A program made the translations under genes and the position numbers. A stretch of DNA of 64,000 bases, from contig NC_088311.1 of assembly GCF_910592395.1 (NCBI RefSeq), forward strand, positions 13,954,501 through 14,018,500, given 5' to 3'. How positions within the stretch are numbered: the first letter of the stretch is position 1; every line of letters starts with the position of its first letter. This DNA is from Lineus longissimus (Eukaryota; Nemertea; Pilidiophora; Heteronemertea; Lineidae). Of the stretch, positions 9,339 to 18,599 are shown in pieces. A model generated the notes under the pieces. The model saw only the letters and a program-made list of their open reading frames with translations. It was not told the origin of the DNA and made no database searches.

Positions 9339-10151
9339 ATGGGGTTTCAACACCAATGCACCCTGTGTAGAAGAACTTGTCGTTCGATAAAGGATTTGTC
9401 GTATCACTTACGTAGGGACCACCCTTTGCCAGACAACCACAGCAACTATTATAATCGAAAACGAGGACATGACTACAGCCGCTCCCGTAGCCCACGCGGG
9501 CAGAGACGCCGGGAAGTTTCCAAACCACATCCCAGAGAACGACCTCAGGAGCGCGAATCGAGGATAGCAGAACGCCGGCAGACACCCGTTGCAGTAAATT
9601 CCGTAGTTACACGCATTGTACCTTCCCTTGAAGACGCGAGACAGCCGTCACAGCAGCCGGCCGGGAAGTCCACGATTCACAAATGCACGGAATGCAATAC
9701 CATCACCACCCGTCGCACTACCCTACGCCGTCACTATGAAAGGCAACACGCTACTGCTTATAAAGAAAACGGTTTCCCTGCAACAATGAGAAGTGAGAGG
9801 GCGCAGTCTACTAGGCCAAGGGCGAAGTCAGTAGCTTCGTCAGAAGAACGATCTGAAGCGGTCCCCGTAGAGCCTTTACCCAGCGATACGCCGACACAGA
9901 GAAGGGCACGTAGCAGCAGCAGTAGCAGCAGTAGTAGTAGCAGCGACGAAGACGTTGTAGTCGGAGAAGCCGAGCCTCATGACGAAGGAGATAAGGAGAA
10001 TAGAGCGCCAATCCAGGCTATGTCTAAACCAGAAGTTCCCGTACGCCCGACTCGTCCACCAGGAGAAACGGTACTCAAGACCTCACGTGTCTGGGTTTGG
10101 CCGGACGGCCTCAGAATGGAGGAAATCATCACCTATCCGGGATCTATCTAG
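9339..10151 (+). CDS. ORF3: two-finger C2H2 protein of the retrotransposon
   Basis: A 270-residue intact protein 58 nt after pol. It has two C2H2 zinc fingers of the same spacing, C-X2-C-X12-H-X4-H: one at the N-terminus (CTLCRRTC...HLRRDH) and one in the middle (CTECNTIT...HYERQH). Between and after them are Arg-rich segments, an 11-Ser run followed by acidic residues, and a basic tail. There is no signal peptide or membrane segment, so it is not an envelope protein. The position matches accessory or env ORFs of other Ty3/gypsy elements. A splice-acceptor-like sequence sits directly before the ATG. A nucleic-acid-binding role (RNA packaging, targeting or transcription) is inferred from the fingers; I know of no named family for it. 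Confidence 0.8.
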   Translation: MGFQHQCTLCRRTCRSIKDLSYHLRRDHPLPDNHSNYYNRKRGHDYSRSRSPRGQRRREVSKPHPRERPQERESRIAERRQTPVAVNSVVTRIVPSLEDARQPSQQPAGKSTIHKCTECNTITTRRTTLRRHYERQHATAYKENGFPATMRSERAQSTRPRAKSVASSEERSEAVPVEPLPSDTPTQRRARSSSSSSSSSSSDEDVVVGEAEPHDEGDKENRAPIQAMSKPEVPVRPTRPPGETVLKTSRVWVWPDGLRMEEIITYPGSI

Positions 10152-10614
10152 TTTCGCACTTGAGGAAGCAGCACGTATAATATATATTCGAAATTGTTGT
10201 TGATCGAACTTTATTGTCATTTTTACTGTTTAGCAAGCATGCATTCGGACTTGGCGATCGAACTTTGAATTGTAGTAGTAACTACATCCTTAATGGTTGA
10301 GGTTGGACTTTTGCAGTTAAAGGGAACTGACAGAGTTTCTAATAGTTTAGATATACAGTTGGACTTTCATGTGTATATTAATAATTTTAAAATAGTTGAG
10401 TTCTTAGCTGCTTTGAGGGGAACCGTTAGTATTGTGTAAATAGTTGTTATGGTATATCTGCTGATCGGTTACGTGAAGTTTGGCTAGTTGACAGTTTGGA
10501 TAAGTTTAGTATAGGATAAGTCATGTGCAGTCAGCAGTGATAGAGTGACGATTTAATTTGTTTCATATATCTATATTGCGGAAGTTTAATCGTGCGATGG
10601 TACGCACTAATTTT
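10152..10614. other. Retrotransposon 3' untranslated region
   Basis: AT-rich sequence between ORF3 and the polypurine tract; no ORF or repeat recognised. Confidence 0.6.
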
Positions 10615-10624
10615 AAGTGGGGGG
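10615..10624 (+). other. Polypurine tract
   Basis: AAGTGGGGGG lies four bases before the 3' LTR, where plus-strand synthesis is expected to be primed. Confidence 0.7.
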
Positions 10625-10628
10625 CTGT

Positions 10629-11420
10629 TGTAATGCCAGAGATCGGGAAAAACCAGTTGTTTCCGTCGTCATGACGACGTGTGACCATATTTGGAAGGGA
10701 TTCTTCCGGTAACTAATTTATGTAAGTAAACAGTGCAGACGCACTTCTATTTTTTCTTCTAACTTCAGTTTAAGATAAGTTCGGTAATGCAAACTTGCGG
10801 GAGGCATGTATTTGTACTCTCTAGTTAGGTTTTGATATATTGTAGATGTATTTCTGTCGCCGTATTTATGATTCAGAGCTTTCATTGTAGCGCGGTTTCT
10901 GCGTGTATATTTTCACTGTACATTCTCGCTGAGATTCGGCCTTTTTACCCCGTCTTCCGTCGATGATTACGACCGTAATTCTTATTCTATTTCTAAACGT
11001 AGCCTCAGGTTTGATTCATCTTGCAATGTAGAATCAAACCTGTGTGTTCATTTCTTTATAATTCCCAGTCTTTATAGTTTAAACATCGTTTTTCTGAAAC
11101 GTATCTACGGCCTTTCTTCGTCTCGCATCACTGTTTACATTTTTGTCGTTACGTCATGTCATCTGTTGTCCTCGCGTCATGACTGGCCGAGGCACAGGTG
11201 ACGTCTCTCTGTTTGTAAATATTGGCACGTGTACGTTCTGCGGGAGTGGTGAATGGATCGCCGTAGGTGCAGGAAGCATCCGAGGCAGTGTAGGTTTTAA
11301 TGTACAAAGTGAACAAAGTTTTGATTAGATTTAAACTGTATTTCTTGATTCAGTTATTCAACGTTTAGAGTGGATCTTTTAGAGACCAGACCCAGAACGC
11401 AAGAACTGTCAGATATGACA
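10629..11420 (+). repeat. 3' LTR
   Basis: 792 bp, TG...CA, the same length as the 5' LTR and about 99.4% identical. It is followed by the ATAC target duplication. Confidence 0.95.
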
Positions 11421-11424
11421 ATAC

Positions 11425-12226
11425 ACGTTCGCTCGGTTCTGCAATAGCGTGGTTTCAGTGTTGGAGGAGCGTGTAACGTTGCCGCGATGATACCGCCACC
11501 GAAACAACAGCGCGGGCATGACGTCAACGCATAGCGCTGCCATCTATTAGGAACTGAGGGAACTATTTCACAATGTCGCTCATTTCCAGTGATGGGAAGA
11601 TTATTTTCAAAAATCTGGACCGAAAGAGGTTAAATTCACCAGAGTATACAATGATATCATCTTTTAGCATGGCCAAGAATGAAGAAATATACAGAAATCA
11701 GATGAAAAGCACTAAATTTTAAGATAGGAACAAGGATAGGGTTGATTGAGCAAAAATAGTACATGTACTCATGCCCTGCTCGGACACCCCTCTGCCCGCA
11801 CAAAATCCCCCCCCCCCCCCCTAAAGGTATCAGTGACCAAAAAGTACACCAAAGTGACCTACATCTCAACAAAGAGACAACAATAGCCACTGAAAAATGC
11901 AATTCCATGATCTATATGGTGAGAAAAACGATATGAAATGCCTGTATTTCATAGATATGGGTATTTTTACAATGCACTCGAGCTCGAGCTCGAGTCGAGC
12001 TTTGCTCTCTTGACGAAGTCAGAGTGGGCCTACATCCTGGGTAGTTGTTTGTGAGTTGTGTTAGAAAGAATAAGGCCTAGATTGGTGTGTGATTGGTGAG
12101 TACATACCCTAGTAATAGGAAAAGTGGTAAGATTAGAAATGGCCTTTTTCCTTAAATTAGCCGGAATGTTTTCTAGGGCTTAATTTAGGAAAGTCTTTCT
12201 TTGTCTTACTTGCCTTTTCCTATTAC
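11425..12226. other. Flanking DNA without a recognised gene
   Basis: Contains a poly-C run near 11807-11821 and a short CTCGAG repeat near 11977-11998. No coding or RNA gene is supported. Confidence 0.5.
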
Positions 12227-12482
12227 CTTCAAAATGACAAAAATAGGTTTTCAAAGAGCGCCCCCTATATGGCAGACCAGCAGTCAAATTGCGCTGATTT
12301 GCATTCTGAAGGAAGGTCTTGCCTAGGGGTACCCACACACCAAGTATGAACTCTCTGGGTCAAGCGGTTAAGAAACGTGCCACGATTTTGTCAAAAGTTA
12401 ACGACGGACGACGACGACGACGACGACGACGGACGCCAGACGCCGCGGTATCGTATTAGCTCACCTGACAGGTGAGCTAAAA
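12227..12482 (+). repeat. Second copy of the GACGAC/hairpin repeat
   Basis: Near-identical to 2293-2560 apart from the (GAC)n length and a few substitutions. It ends in the same hairpin at 12458-12478 and then AAAAA. It directly adjoins, and seems to truncate, the LINE coding sequence that starts at 12483. Confidence 0.8.
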
Positions 12483-13083
12483 ATGACAAATCTGACATTT
12501 CTCGCCAGTGTGAGAGTGGCGCTATGTTGAGGGCTAAAAGCCTGTCCTTATAGCTCAGTTGGTCGCCGAGCATGTGCCTAGTTGCCCGGCGTTGAACACG
12601 CTCAATTTTAGTCAAGTTGTCTTTTGTGAGGGGATCCCAGGACACAGTATTATATTCGAGTTTAGACATGATTAGAGACTCGAAAAGAGGACGCATCAAC
12701 CTAGGATTATTTCTCTTATCGAAGACCCGCCTCACCGTAGCCCAAGTCTGGTTGGCTTTCTTAACAATAGCATTAATGTGAGAAGAGAAAGTCAGGTCGC
12801 TGCTCACAACAACACCAAGGTCCCTGACCTCGTTCAAATTTGCCAAAACTTTGCCATTGATGTTGTAATAGTAGACACGGGGATTAACCCTTCTGGTGAA
12901 ACTCACTACTTGACACTTGGGGGCATTTAAGGTCATTCCTCACTTCTTACACCAAATGGCTACCTTCTCAATATCGTCTTGAACCGATTTAATTACTCTA
13001 TACAGCTTTGAATCATCTGCAAAAAGTGACATCTTGGTATCAATATTCACGACTTCAGGCAAATCATTAACATACAATAAAAA
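12483..13083 (-). pseudogene. LINE reverse transcriptase, distal part
   Basis: Read on the minus strand this encodes the later part of a non-LTR RT: LPEVVNIDTKM and the FADDSKL catalytic box (about 13010-13060), then TLNAPKCQVVSFTR, VRDLGVVVSSDLTFSSHI and KIERVQRRATR blocks of the thumb and connection. It is the direct continuation of the RT at 15977-16285, from which it is separated by a 2.9-kb insertion. The 3' end of the LINE is cut by the repeat at 12227-12482. A stop interrupts the frame near 12940. The type is CR1/Jockey-group-like, read from motif style. Confidence 0.85.
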
Positions 13084-13154
13084 TAGCATCGAAAAGCGAG
13101 CATAACCCCTCAGCTGATGAAGGTCGAGGGGAGGAGAATGGTGAAGTGGGCTTA

Positions 13155-13336
13155 AGGGCCATTCATTTAGTACGTACGCATCTCACGGGGGAGGGGGGTC
13201 AAGAATTTAGGGTGTCATTTGTGTACGCTGTACATTTTCCTGTACATTTCTACAATTTTTTTGCGTACAGGGGGGGGGGGGGGTAGGGGGTCCTGAAAAT
13301 CGGGAAAATGTGCGTACGTACTAAATGAATGGCCCC
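13155..13336. mobile_element. Harbinger-type MITE, 182 bp
   Basis: Terminal inverted repeats of about 26 bp begin AGGGCCATTCATTTAGTAC and end with the complementary sequence. A TTA duplication flanks it (13152-13154 and 13337-13339). The related sequence at about 56328-56340 keeps GGCTTAGTGGA without the insert and so shows the empty site. The TWA target fits PIF/Harbinger. It contains a G14 run near 13270. Confidence 0.85.
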
Positions 13337-13524
13337 TTAGTGGACTATCAGTAATGGTTGGAGGCTTCACCATTGACAAATAACAGGGAATTTGTACTAT
13401 TTGACAACAGGAAATAAGTGAATTGATAAAGGTGCATGAGTATTATATATGTGGGGTGAAGCTATAATAAAAACTGAATGATTGTAAGTAGCAGCGTTTG
13501 TGAGATATAGGCGAAGAACTTTTC

Positions 13525-13690
13525 TCTAGTCACCTGAAACATACGGAACATACCAAAAATGAATTTGATGGAACAGTTTTCTCCGAAATTGACAGAAACC
13601 GATTCGAAGAATACCATATTGAGCATCGCAGCGAGCCATGAATATTAATACGATCGTCCAAGACATTTTCCTTGAAATTGATGGAAATCG
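13525..13690 (+). repeat. Degenerate copy of the 165-bp unit seen at 55.8-56.8 kb
   Basis: Shares CATACCAAAAATGAATTTGAT and GAAATTGAC-GAAACCGATT blocks with the tandem array at 55830-56790, supporting membership of the two loci in one element family. Confidence 0.7.
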
Positions 13691-13949
13691 ATTGTCTCGT
13701 TGACTATTTGGCTTGGTGTCAAAGATGAGGAAGTTGTTATGGGTGTGAGATTCTGACTTTGAGGTCTCGTACTTGCATAAAGTTTGCATGATTAGAGTAA
13801 TGCGACGGTTGACTCCCAAGATTCTAACCTTGTCACTGTCAGACTGCATGTTGCGTACTAGTATTTGTGTGGAGTTTGCAGCAATAGACTCCCGCGACGG
13901 TTGACTCCTGAGATCCTGACTTTGTCTGACACCAAGGTTTCCTATCAGT

Positions 13950-14640
13950 ATGGAGTTTGCAGCAATAGACTCCCGCGACCGTTTCAATTACCCACTACCG
14001 CCTATGAGAAGAACAATGATATTGGAGCCTTTAATCCCAGATGAGATACTTGACATCAAAAAACTCAAAGATACTTGGAAAAATATTCAACAAGGCCTGA
14101 AGGAGATGGACATGGGTGAACAAATCAGCTTCGATGACTTCCTCCAACGACTCAATTTAGATGAAGACACATACATCCAAGCTATTCAATCATCTCTGAA
14201 GACGACAACAATCTTCTTGAAAAGAAGCCCATGGGAGATCAGAGTCAACGCTTACAACCCTATCCTGCCGAAGGCCTGGAGACCGAACCATGATATATAG
14301 TATATCACAAATGTGTATGCGTGTGCAATGTATGTAGCAGCATATGTCACCAAAGGCCAAAGAGGAATGAGTGAGTTGATACGGAAGGCCGCTCAAGAAG
14401 CTTTCAAAGGTAACGATTCAATAAGGCAACAACTGCGATCAGTAGGCAACAAGATCTTGAATGCTGTTGAAATGAGCGCACAAGAAGCAAGTTACATCTT
14501 ACTAAGTATACCAATGAGAAAATTGTCAAGACAAGTGGTTTTCGTCAACACAAACCATCCTGATGATAGAGTATTCCTCCTCAAACCCCAACTCGATCTC
14601 GAAACAATGGCCGATGACGAAGAAAATGTTCAAACTTCTA
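13950..14640 (+). pseudogene. Helitron Rep-domain fragment with one nonsense codon
   Basis: One frame encodes PLPPMRRTMILEPLIPDEIL, then an IQQGLKEM region, NAYNPILPKAWRPNHDI, a TAG at 14298-14300, then YITNVYACAMYVAAYVTKGQ, SAQEASYILLSIPMRKLSRQ and VVFVNTNHPDDR. These are hallmark blocks of Helitron Rep/helicase proteins in the region around and after the rolling-circle Rep domain, where paired Tyr residues lie in the Y-x-x-AYVTK block. The stop fits a CAG-to-TAG change. No helicase motifs follow; the frame runs into the 302-bp repeats at about 14650. A 29-bp sequence with GCAATAGACTCCCGCGAC is duplicated near 13870 and 13950. A captured, dead fragment of an autonomous element. Confidence 0.8.
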
Positions 14641-14652
14641 TCTCTAAGTACA

Positions 14653-15862
14653 TGCTCCGGAAACCACTGATGGTCAATTTACGTTATTTGACCCCTGTGA
14701 CCTTGAAAAGTAGGTCAAATCAAAAACCCGGGTATTAGTGATGTAGTGTTATGAGTGCTGTCTGTCCTCATTAAAAAAATCATGATTTTAGCTAGCATAA
14801 TTCCTGAGATAAAGCCAAAAGTAGTTTTTGCATGAAGCGCCCCCTGGGGCCAAGTGTAGGTCGAAAACCGTCGAAACTGCCAAAACGCACAATGGTACCA
14901 TAAGACCTTCAAACCACCCAGAGATGAAATGCCTAGCATTTATGGTTACGGATATATGCTCCGGAAACCACTGATGGTCAATTTACGCTATTTGACCGCT
15001 GTGACCTTGAAAAGTAGGTCAAATCAAAAACCCGGGTATTATGTGATGTAGTCTCATGAGTACTGTCCTCAGTAAAAATATCATGATTCAAGCTAGCATA
15101 ATTCATGAGATATAGTCAAAAGTAGTTTTTCGCATAAAGCGCCACCTGGGGCCAAGTGTAGGTTGAAAACCGTCAAACCTGCCAAAAGACACAATGGTAT
15201 CATAAGACCTTCAAACCACCCAGAGATGAAATGCCTAGCATTTATGGTTACGGATATATGTTCCGTAAACCACTGATGGTCAATTTACGCTATTTGACCG
15301 CTGTGACCTTGAAAAGTAGGTCAAATCAAAAACCCGGGTATTATGTGATGAAGTCGCATGAGTACTGTCCTTAATAAAAATATCATGATTCAAGCTAGCA
15401 TAATTCATGAGATATAGCCAAAAGTAGTTTTTCGCATAAAGCGCCCCCTGGGGCCAAGTGTTGGTCGAAAACCGTCAAAACTGCCAAAAGGCACAATGGT
15501 ACCATAAGACCTTCAAACCACCCAGAGATGAAATGCCTAGCATTTATGGTTACGGATATATGTTCCGGAAACCACTGATGGTCAATTTTACGCTACTTGA
15601 CCCCTGTGACCTTGAAAAGTAGGTCAAATCAAAAACCCGGGTATTATGTGATGTAGTCTCATGAGTACTGTCCTCAGTAAACATATCATGATTCTAGCTA
15701 GCATAATTCATGAGATATAGCCAAAAGTAGTTTTTTGCATGAAGCGCCCCCTGGGGCCAAGTGTAGGTCGAAAACCGTCAAAACTACCAAAAGGCACAAT
15801 GGTACCATAATACCTTCAAACCACCCAGAGATGAAATGCCCAGCATTTATGGTTACGGATAT
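14653..15862 (+). repeat. Four tandem copies of a 302-bp repeat
   Basis: Units begin TGCTCCGGAAACC or TGTTCCGGAAACC at 14653, 14957, 15259 and 15561, and a fifth starts at 15863 but breaks off after 14 bases. Each unit carries the AGGTCA-half-site core (TGACCTTGAAAAGTAGGTCA), a GCGCCCCCTGGGG block and a TACGGATATATG end. Units are about 95% alike by eye. Confidence 0.92.
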
Positions 15863-15941
15863 ATGCTCCGGAAACGAGATCAACGGACAGACGGCCCGAC
15901 AGACAGACGGACAGACAGACAGACGGCGAACGCCTCGACAA

Positions 15942-15972
15942 TACCCCTCTAGCCTTTATGGGCTGAGGGGTA
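15942..15972 (+). terminator. 3' terminal hairpin of the Helentron-like element
   Basis: TACCCCTC-T-AGCC pairs with GGCT-GAGGGGTA around TTTATG (one bulged T). Preceded by a (GACAGACAGACGG)-like run. Here 'terminator' means the rolling-circle 3' end signal, not a transcription terminator. An equivalent hairpin occurs at 55796-55825. Confidence 0.75.
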
Positions 15973-15976
15973 AAAA

Positions 15977-16285
15977 CAACAGTGGCCCAAGAATGGAACC
16001 CTGTGGGACACCAGAAGATACACTCTTGATAGAGGAGAAAACACCATGCATACCAACCCTTTGTTTTCTACCGGTAAGATAACCAGAAAACAACCTCAAC
16101 AGTCTGCCATTGATACCAAAGCTCTGTAGCTTATGGATAAGTAAAAGATGCGGCACTTTATCAAAAGCTTTACTAAAGTCAAGATATACTGCATCAACCT
16201 GGTCCCCCTTATCCAGTTTCTCACCAATATCATGTAAATATTGCACCAACTGGGTGCTGGTGGAACGTTTGGCGTACACGTTGGA
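15977..16285 (-). pseudogene. LINE reverse transcriptase, proximal part
   Basis: Minus-strand coding with STSTQLVQYLHDIGEKLDKG, DAVYLDFSKAFDKVPH (RT block A), GVPQGSILGPLLF (block B') and GYLTGRKQRV between. These belong just before the FADD box found at 12483-13083. The ORF runs out into the inserted element at 15971. The 5' side is truncated at about 16285, where a HARBI1-like fragment begins, consistent with a 5'-truncated LINE insertion. Confidence 0.87.
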
Positions 16286-16291
16286 CGTAAT

Positions 16292-16687
16292 CTACAGTTT
16301 CGCGTATGATATAACTGAAGTCGGCCTTCCGATAAGTTCTTCCGTATCACTGAGCCTATTGGAAAATACCATCCGTCTTAGGTACACACAAATATGACAA
16401 AGGGCACCGTAATTGTCTCCCTGCACCTCGCAGCGATTACGGCGCGTCACTAGTGGAGAAATGCGTAGCACATTGACAAGTTGACGTATTTCATCGCTTG
16501 ATTTGAACTTGAATTTGTATTGGCTCTGTACATCATTCAATCGTTCTAAGTCGAATCTTGGCAAATTTGGGTTAAATGTACTCTCTCTATCTCCAGTGTC
16601 CTCAAAAAAAGGTATTTCATGCATAAACGGCATTAATTCGTCGTCTTCAAAAGCAAAATGTCCAAGACGTCTGAGATCAGCCGTCAT
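16292..16687 (-). pseudogene. HARBI1-like (PIF/Harbinger) transposase N-terminal fragment
   Basis: Minus-strand frame beginning MTADLRRLGHFAFEDDELM and containing LPRFDLERLNDVQSQYKFKF, IRQLVNVLRI and YLRRMVFSNRLSDTEELIGR. That order (FRF..DEI..L...L.I, then a Cys/His-poor helical region with NRL-D-E-IFGRP) is the N-terminal helix-turn-helix part of many HARBI1-like nucleases. The catalytic DDE part is absent. The sequence is cut by the 5'-truncated LINE at about 16285. Recognition is from motif pattern only. Confidence 0.65.
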
Positions 16688-16689
16688 TT

Positions 16690-17377
16690 TGACACGAATG
16701 ACTGCAATGACGTATATCTCACCATAACGACGCAGAAAAACGTTAGCGCTGCCCTATGCCAGTGACGTCAGTCACATCTGATTCTTGATTCGGGAATGCG
16801 AAAACCATATTCAGTGATTCCGAGAACGAGATCGGGAACGAGATGCATTCTCGGACGGCGTGGCGAAATCTCCCTACTATTAAAACTACCGAGCAATTTT
16901 AATATTCGAATGTCCCAGATATCTTCGGTTTCATCAAAAAAGTGTTTTTTTAAACTAAAGTAATACATGTTACTGGGGCTTTCTCCTTTTAAATCAACCC
17001 CGAGTACACCTTTGAACCATAATTGTTTGAGTAGGTACGTACAGCAGCAGTGCTTTCCCAGTATTTGTTTGCATTCTCCTATCAAAATACTTTATACGCC
17101 GTTGAGTGACATAGTTTGATAAAGCCATGATAAAAACGTAAGTGGCGTTCGGTGATCCATTTCATGGTTTCCGCAGGAACAGAGATAATTTTCCCACGTG
17201 GCCATGTTTGGTTATTCCTTTTGTCCCATGCCATATGGAACTGTCATGTTGTCATTTCCGTCCCAGACCTACAATCAAACCACCGAAATAACTGTTATTA
17301 TATTCATTTCACGCTGCTCGGTTTGCGCTGTATTATCTATTCCCAACATCTCAGTAAAGACAAGAGACCAACCCATC
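16690..17377. other. Upstream region of the secreted-protein gene
   Basis: No coding feature is supported before the ATG at 17378. Open frames of about 80 codons here run through the signal peptide in the same frame but start with unconvincing sequence. The promoter probably lies here; no clear TATA box was found. Confidence 0.4.
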
Positions 17378-17436
17378 ATGAAGCTACTCATTTTGACCAC
17401 CATTGCAGCTATTTTATATCAGGCATGCTCAGAAAA
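17378..17436 (+). CDS. Cysteine-rich secreted protein gene, exon 1 (signal peptide)
   Basis: ATG at 17378 opens MKLLILTTIAAILYQACSE, a typical signal peptide with a Lys, a hydrophobic core and a small-residue exit. The exon ends at 17436 in phase 2 at a consensus donor, GTAAGT. Joined to 17677-17871, 45958-46076 and 58089-58147, the coding sequence is 432 nt, 143 residues. The three junctions all keep frame, which is the main reason to believe a model with introns of 240 bp, 28 kb and 12 kb. After removal of the signal peptide eight cysteines remain. The product should be secreted. Function unknown; a loose EMI-domain-like cysteine pattern is possible. Confidence 0.7.
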
Positions 17437-17676
17437 GTAAGTGCCGGTTCATTGAACTACACATTTATTCTGATAAACTGATTATTTCATTTGGAAAAGC
17501 AATAATCCCATATCTATTATTAACGCAGAATCCAGTAACATTGGGCTCCACCAACGACGCTGATCAGCATGTCGGGTCCTAGAGATTATTGAATATTTAT
17601 ATTTCATAGAATATTGTGTTTACTGGTAAATCAATGTACTAAGCTATTATTATACTCACTTGTTTGGCTAATTTAG

Positions 17677-17871
17677 AAATGAGGAGGGACAAAGCCACTG
17701 GTGCTGCAACATTGAACTGAAGCCATCCGTCAAGGAAGAAATGGTGTTAAAGCCAGTAAGGAAAACTAAGCTTATAACAAAGAAGGTGATCGTGGATTAC
17801 GAGCCGTGTGACGATGAATATGACGAAGAAATCTTCAGCAGATCATGTCCTGTCTACGAGACAAAAAAGGA
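17677..17871 (+). CDS. Cysteine-rich secreted protein gene, exon 2
   Basis: 195 bp between a TTTAG acceptor and a GTAAGT donor, phase 2 at both ends. It encodes NEEGQSHWCCNIELKPSVKE, then a Lys/Val-rich stretch, VDYEPCDDEYDEEIFSRSC and PVYETKK. Four cysteines, a WCC start and mixed basic/acidic segments suggest an extracellular domain. The in-frame TAA that would follow is part of the GTAAGT donor, so a shorter protein ending here is possible if the intron is retained. Directly downstream (17997) lies a repeat also found inverted at 38.1 kb. Confidence 0.7.
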
Positions 17872-17996
17872 GTAAGTAACACCATCTACAACCATTACCC
17901 TGTGCAGACCTAAATAACAGGTCTAACATTTATAGGTCTTATATATTTATAGCAAGTATCCCTCTTCAATATGATATTCCAGGTGGGCGTGTGTAC

Positions 17997-18064
17997 CGGG
18001 GCTTCGTTGTAAGCAACCCTTCGATGAAAGTTTCAACCCTTCGATGTTACCCCTTCGTTGAAAG
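17997..18064 (+). repeat. Repeat with ACCCTTCGATG motifs, inverted copy at 38103-38170
   Basis: GGGGCTTCGTTGTAAG, AACCCTTCGATG (twice) and CCCCTTCGTTGAAAG occur here on the plus strand and at 38103-38170 on the minus strand, nearly identical. Confidence 0.85.
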
Positions 18065-18219
18065 TGCGATTACTGTCCTTAACGCAAGAGGGCAGTGGCA
18101 TCTAATTCAACGAAGCATTGAGGCACGTGTTCAGTGAAAATGAATCTGTTTGCGTTGAATCTGCTTTTTTATACGGCAGCAGATTAGTGCCATAAAAAAT
18201 ATAAAAAATTAAATATTAT

Positions 18220-18530
18220 CTCGTTATTACGAGATCTTTTCTCGTTATTACGCGATGTTATCTCGTTATTACGCGATCTTTCCTTGTTATTACGAGATCT
18301 TTTCTCGTTATTACGCGATGTTATCTCGTTATTACGAGATCTTTTCTCGTTATTACGCGATGTTATCTCGTTATTACGAGATCTTTTCTCGTTATTACGC
18401 GATGTTATCTCGTTATTACGAGATCTTTTCTCGTTATTACGCGATCTTTTCTCGTTATTACGAGATGTTATCTCGTTATTACGAGATCTTTTCTCGTTAT
18501 TACGAGATCTTTTCTCGTTATTACGAGATG
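18220..18530 (+). repeat. 21-bp minisatellite of small hairpins (about 15 copies)
   Basis: Units are CTCGTTATTACGAGATCTTTT and variants with ACGCGATGTTAT, often alternating to give a 42-bp higher-order repeat. Each unit has arms CTCGT/ACGAG around TATT. The left flank ATTAGTGCCATAAAAAAT also borders the inverted array at 31384-31591, so both belong to one mobile element. Both strands are open as 7-residue repeats, an artefact of the period. A G14 run follows near 18581. Confidence 0.92.
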
Positions 18531-18599
18531 CGAAAGTGCACGTGTAACACGGGAGAACTGCATGACGGTCCTCTCGTCGGGGGGGGGGGGGGGACGGGG

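Larger units (their letters stand above)
2899..11424 (+). mobile_element. Ty3/gypsy LTR retrotransposon, nearly full length, young but defective
   Basis: The element spans 2903-11420 and is bounded by a 4-bp duplication ATAC at 2899-2902 and 11421-11424. Both LTRs are 792 bp and start TG and end CA. By eye they differ at five positions (about 0.6%), so insertion was recent. In order it carries a tRNA-Lys-type primer binding site, a GCACC-rich leader, gag with a CCHC knuckle, pol (protease, RT, RNase H, integrase) in the -1 frame, a third ORF with two C2H2 fingers, and a G-rich polypurine tract. The protease-RT-RNaseH-integrase order and the HHCC and GPY/F-like regions place it in Ty3/gypsy. 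An out-of-frame deletion inside the integrase core makes this copy unable to make a complete integrase. Confidence 0.95.
13084..15971 (+). mobile_element. Helentron-like element inserted in the LINE
   Basis: The insert separates two collinear halves of a LINE RT and sits within an A5 tract (13079-13083 and 15972-15976; T5 on the LINE sense strand). It begins TAGCATCG, with a subterminal ACCCCTCAGC that is the complement of one arm of the terminal 3' hairpin (15942-15972). A Rep-like coding fragment and four 302-bp tandem repeats lie inside. A 5' subterminal inverted repeat, tandem repeats and a 3' hairpin, in a poly-T target, are hallmarks of Helentron/HINE elements. The same ends occur at 55.8 and 56.27 kb. 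Confidence 0.8.

Noticed and set aside
9811-10011. Minus-strand ORF with Tyr/Cys repeats
   Set aside because: Antisense of the Ser tract (AGC repeats) in ORF3.
16292-16687. HARBI1-like fragment as an intact host gene
   Set aside because: It lacks the DDE core and is cut by a truncated LINE.
17992-18090. Alternative exon 3 of the secreted-protein gene (after TTCCAG, reading WACVPGLRCKQPF)
   Set aside because: It is in phase and has Cys, but the sequence is a repeat with an inverted copy at 38103-38170 and the frame stops soon. The exon at 45958 fits better and leads on to an exon with a poly(A) signal.
18220-18530. CRISPR array
   Set aside because: Units are contiguous with no unique spacers, and the DNA is eukaryotic.
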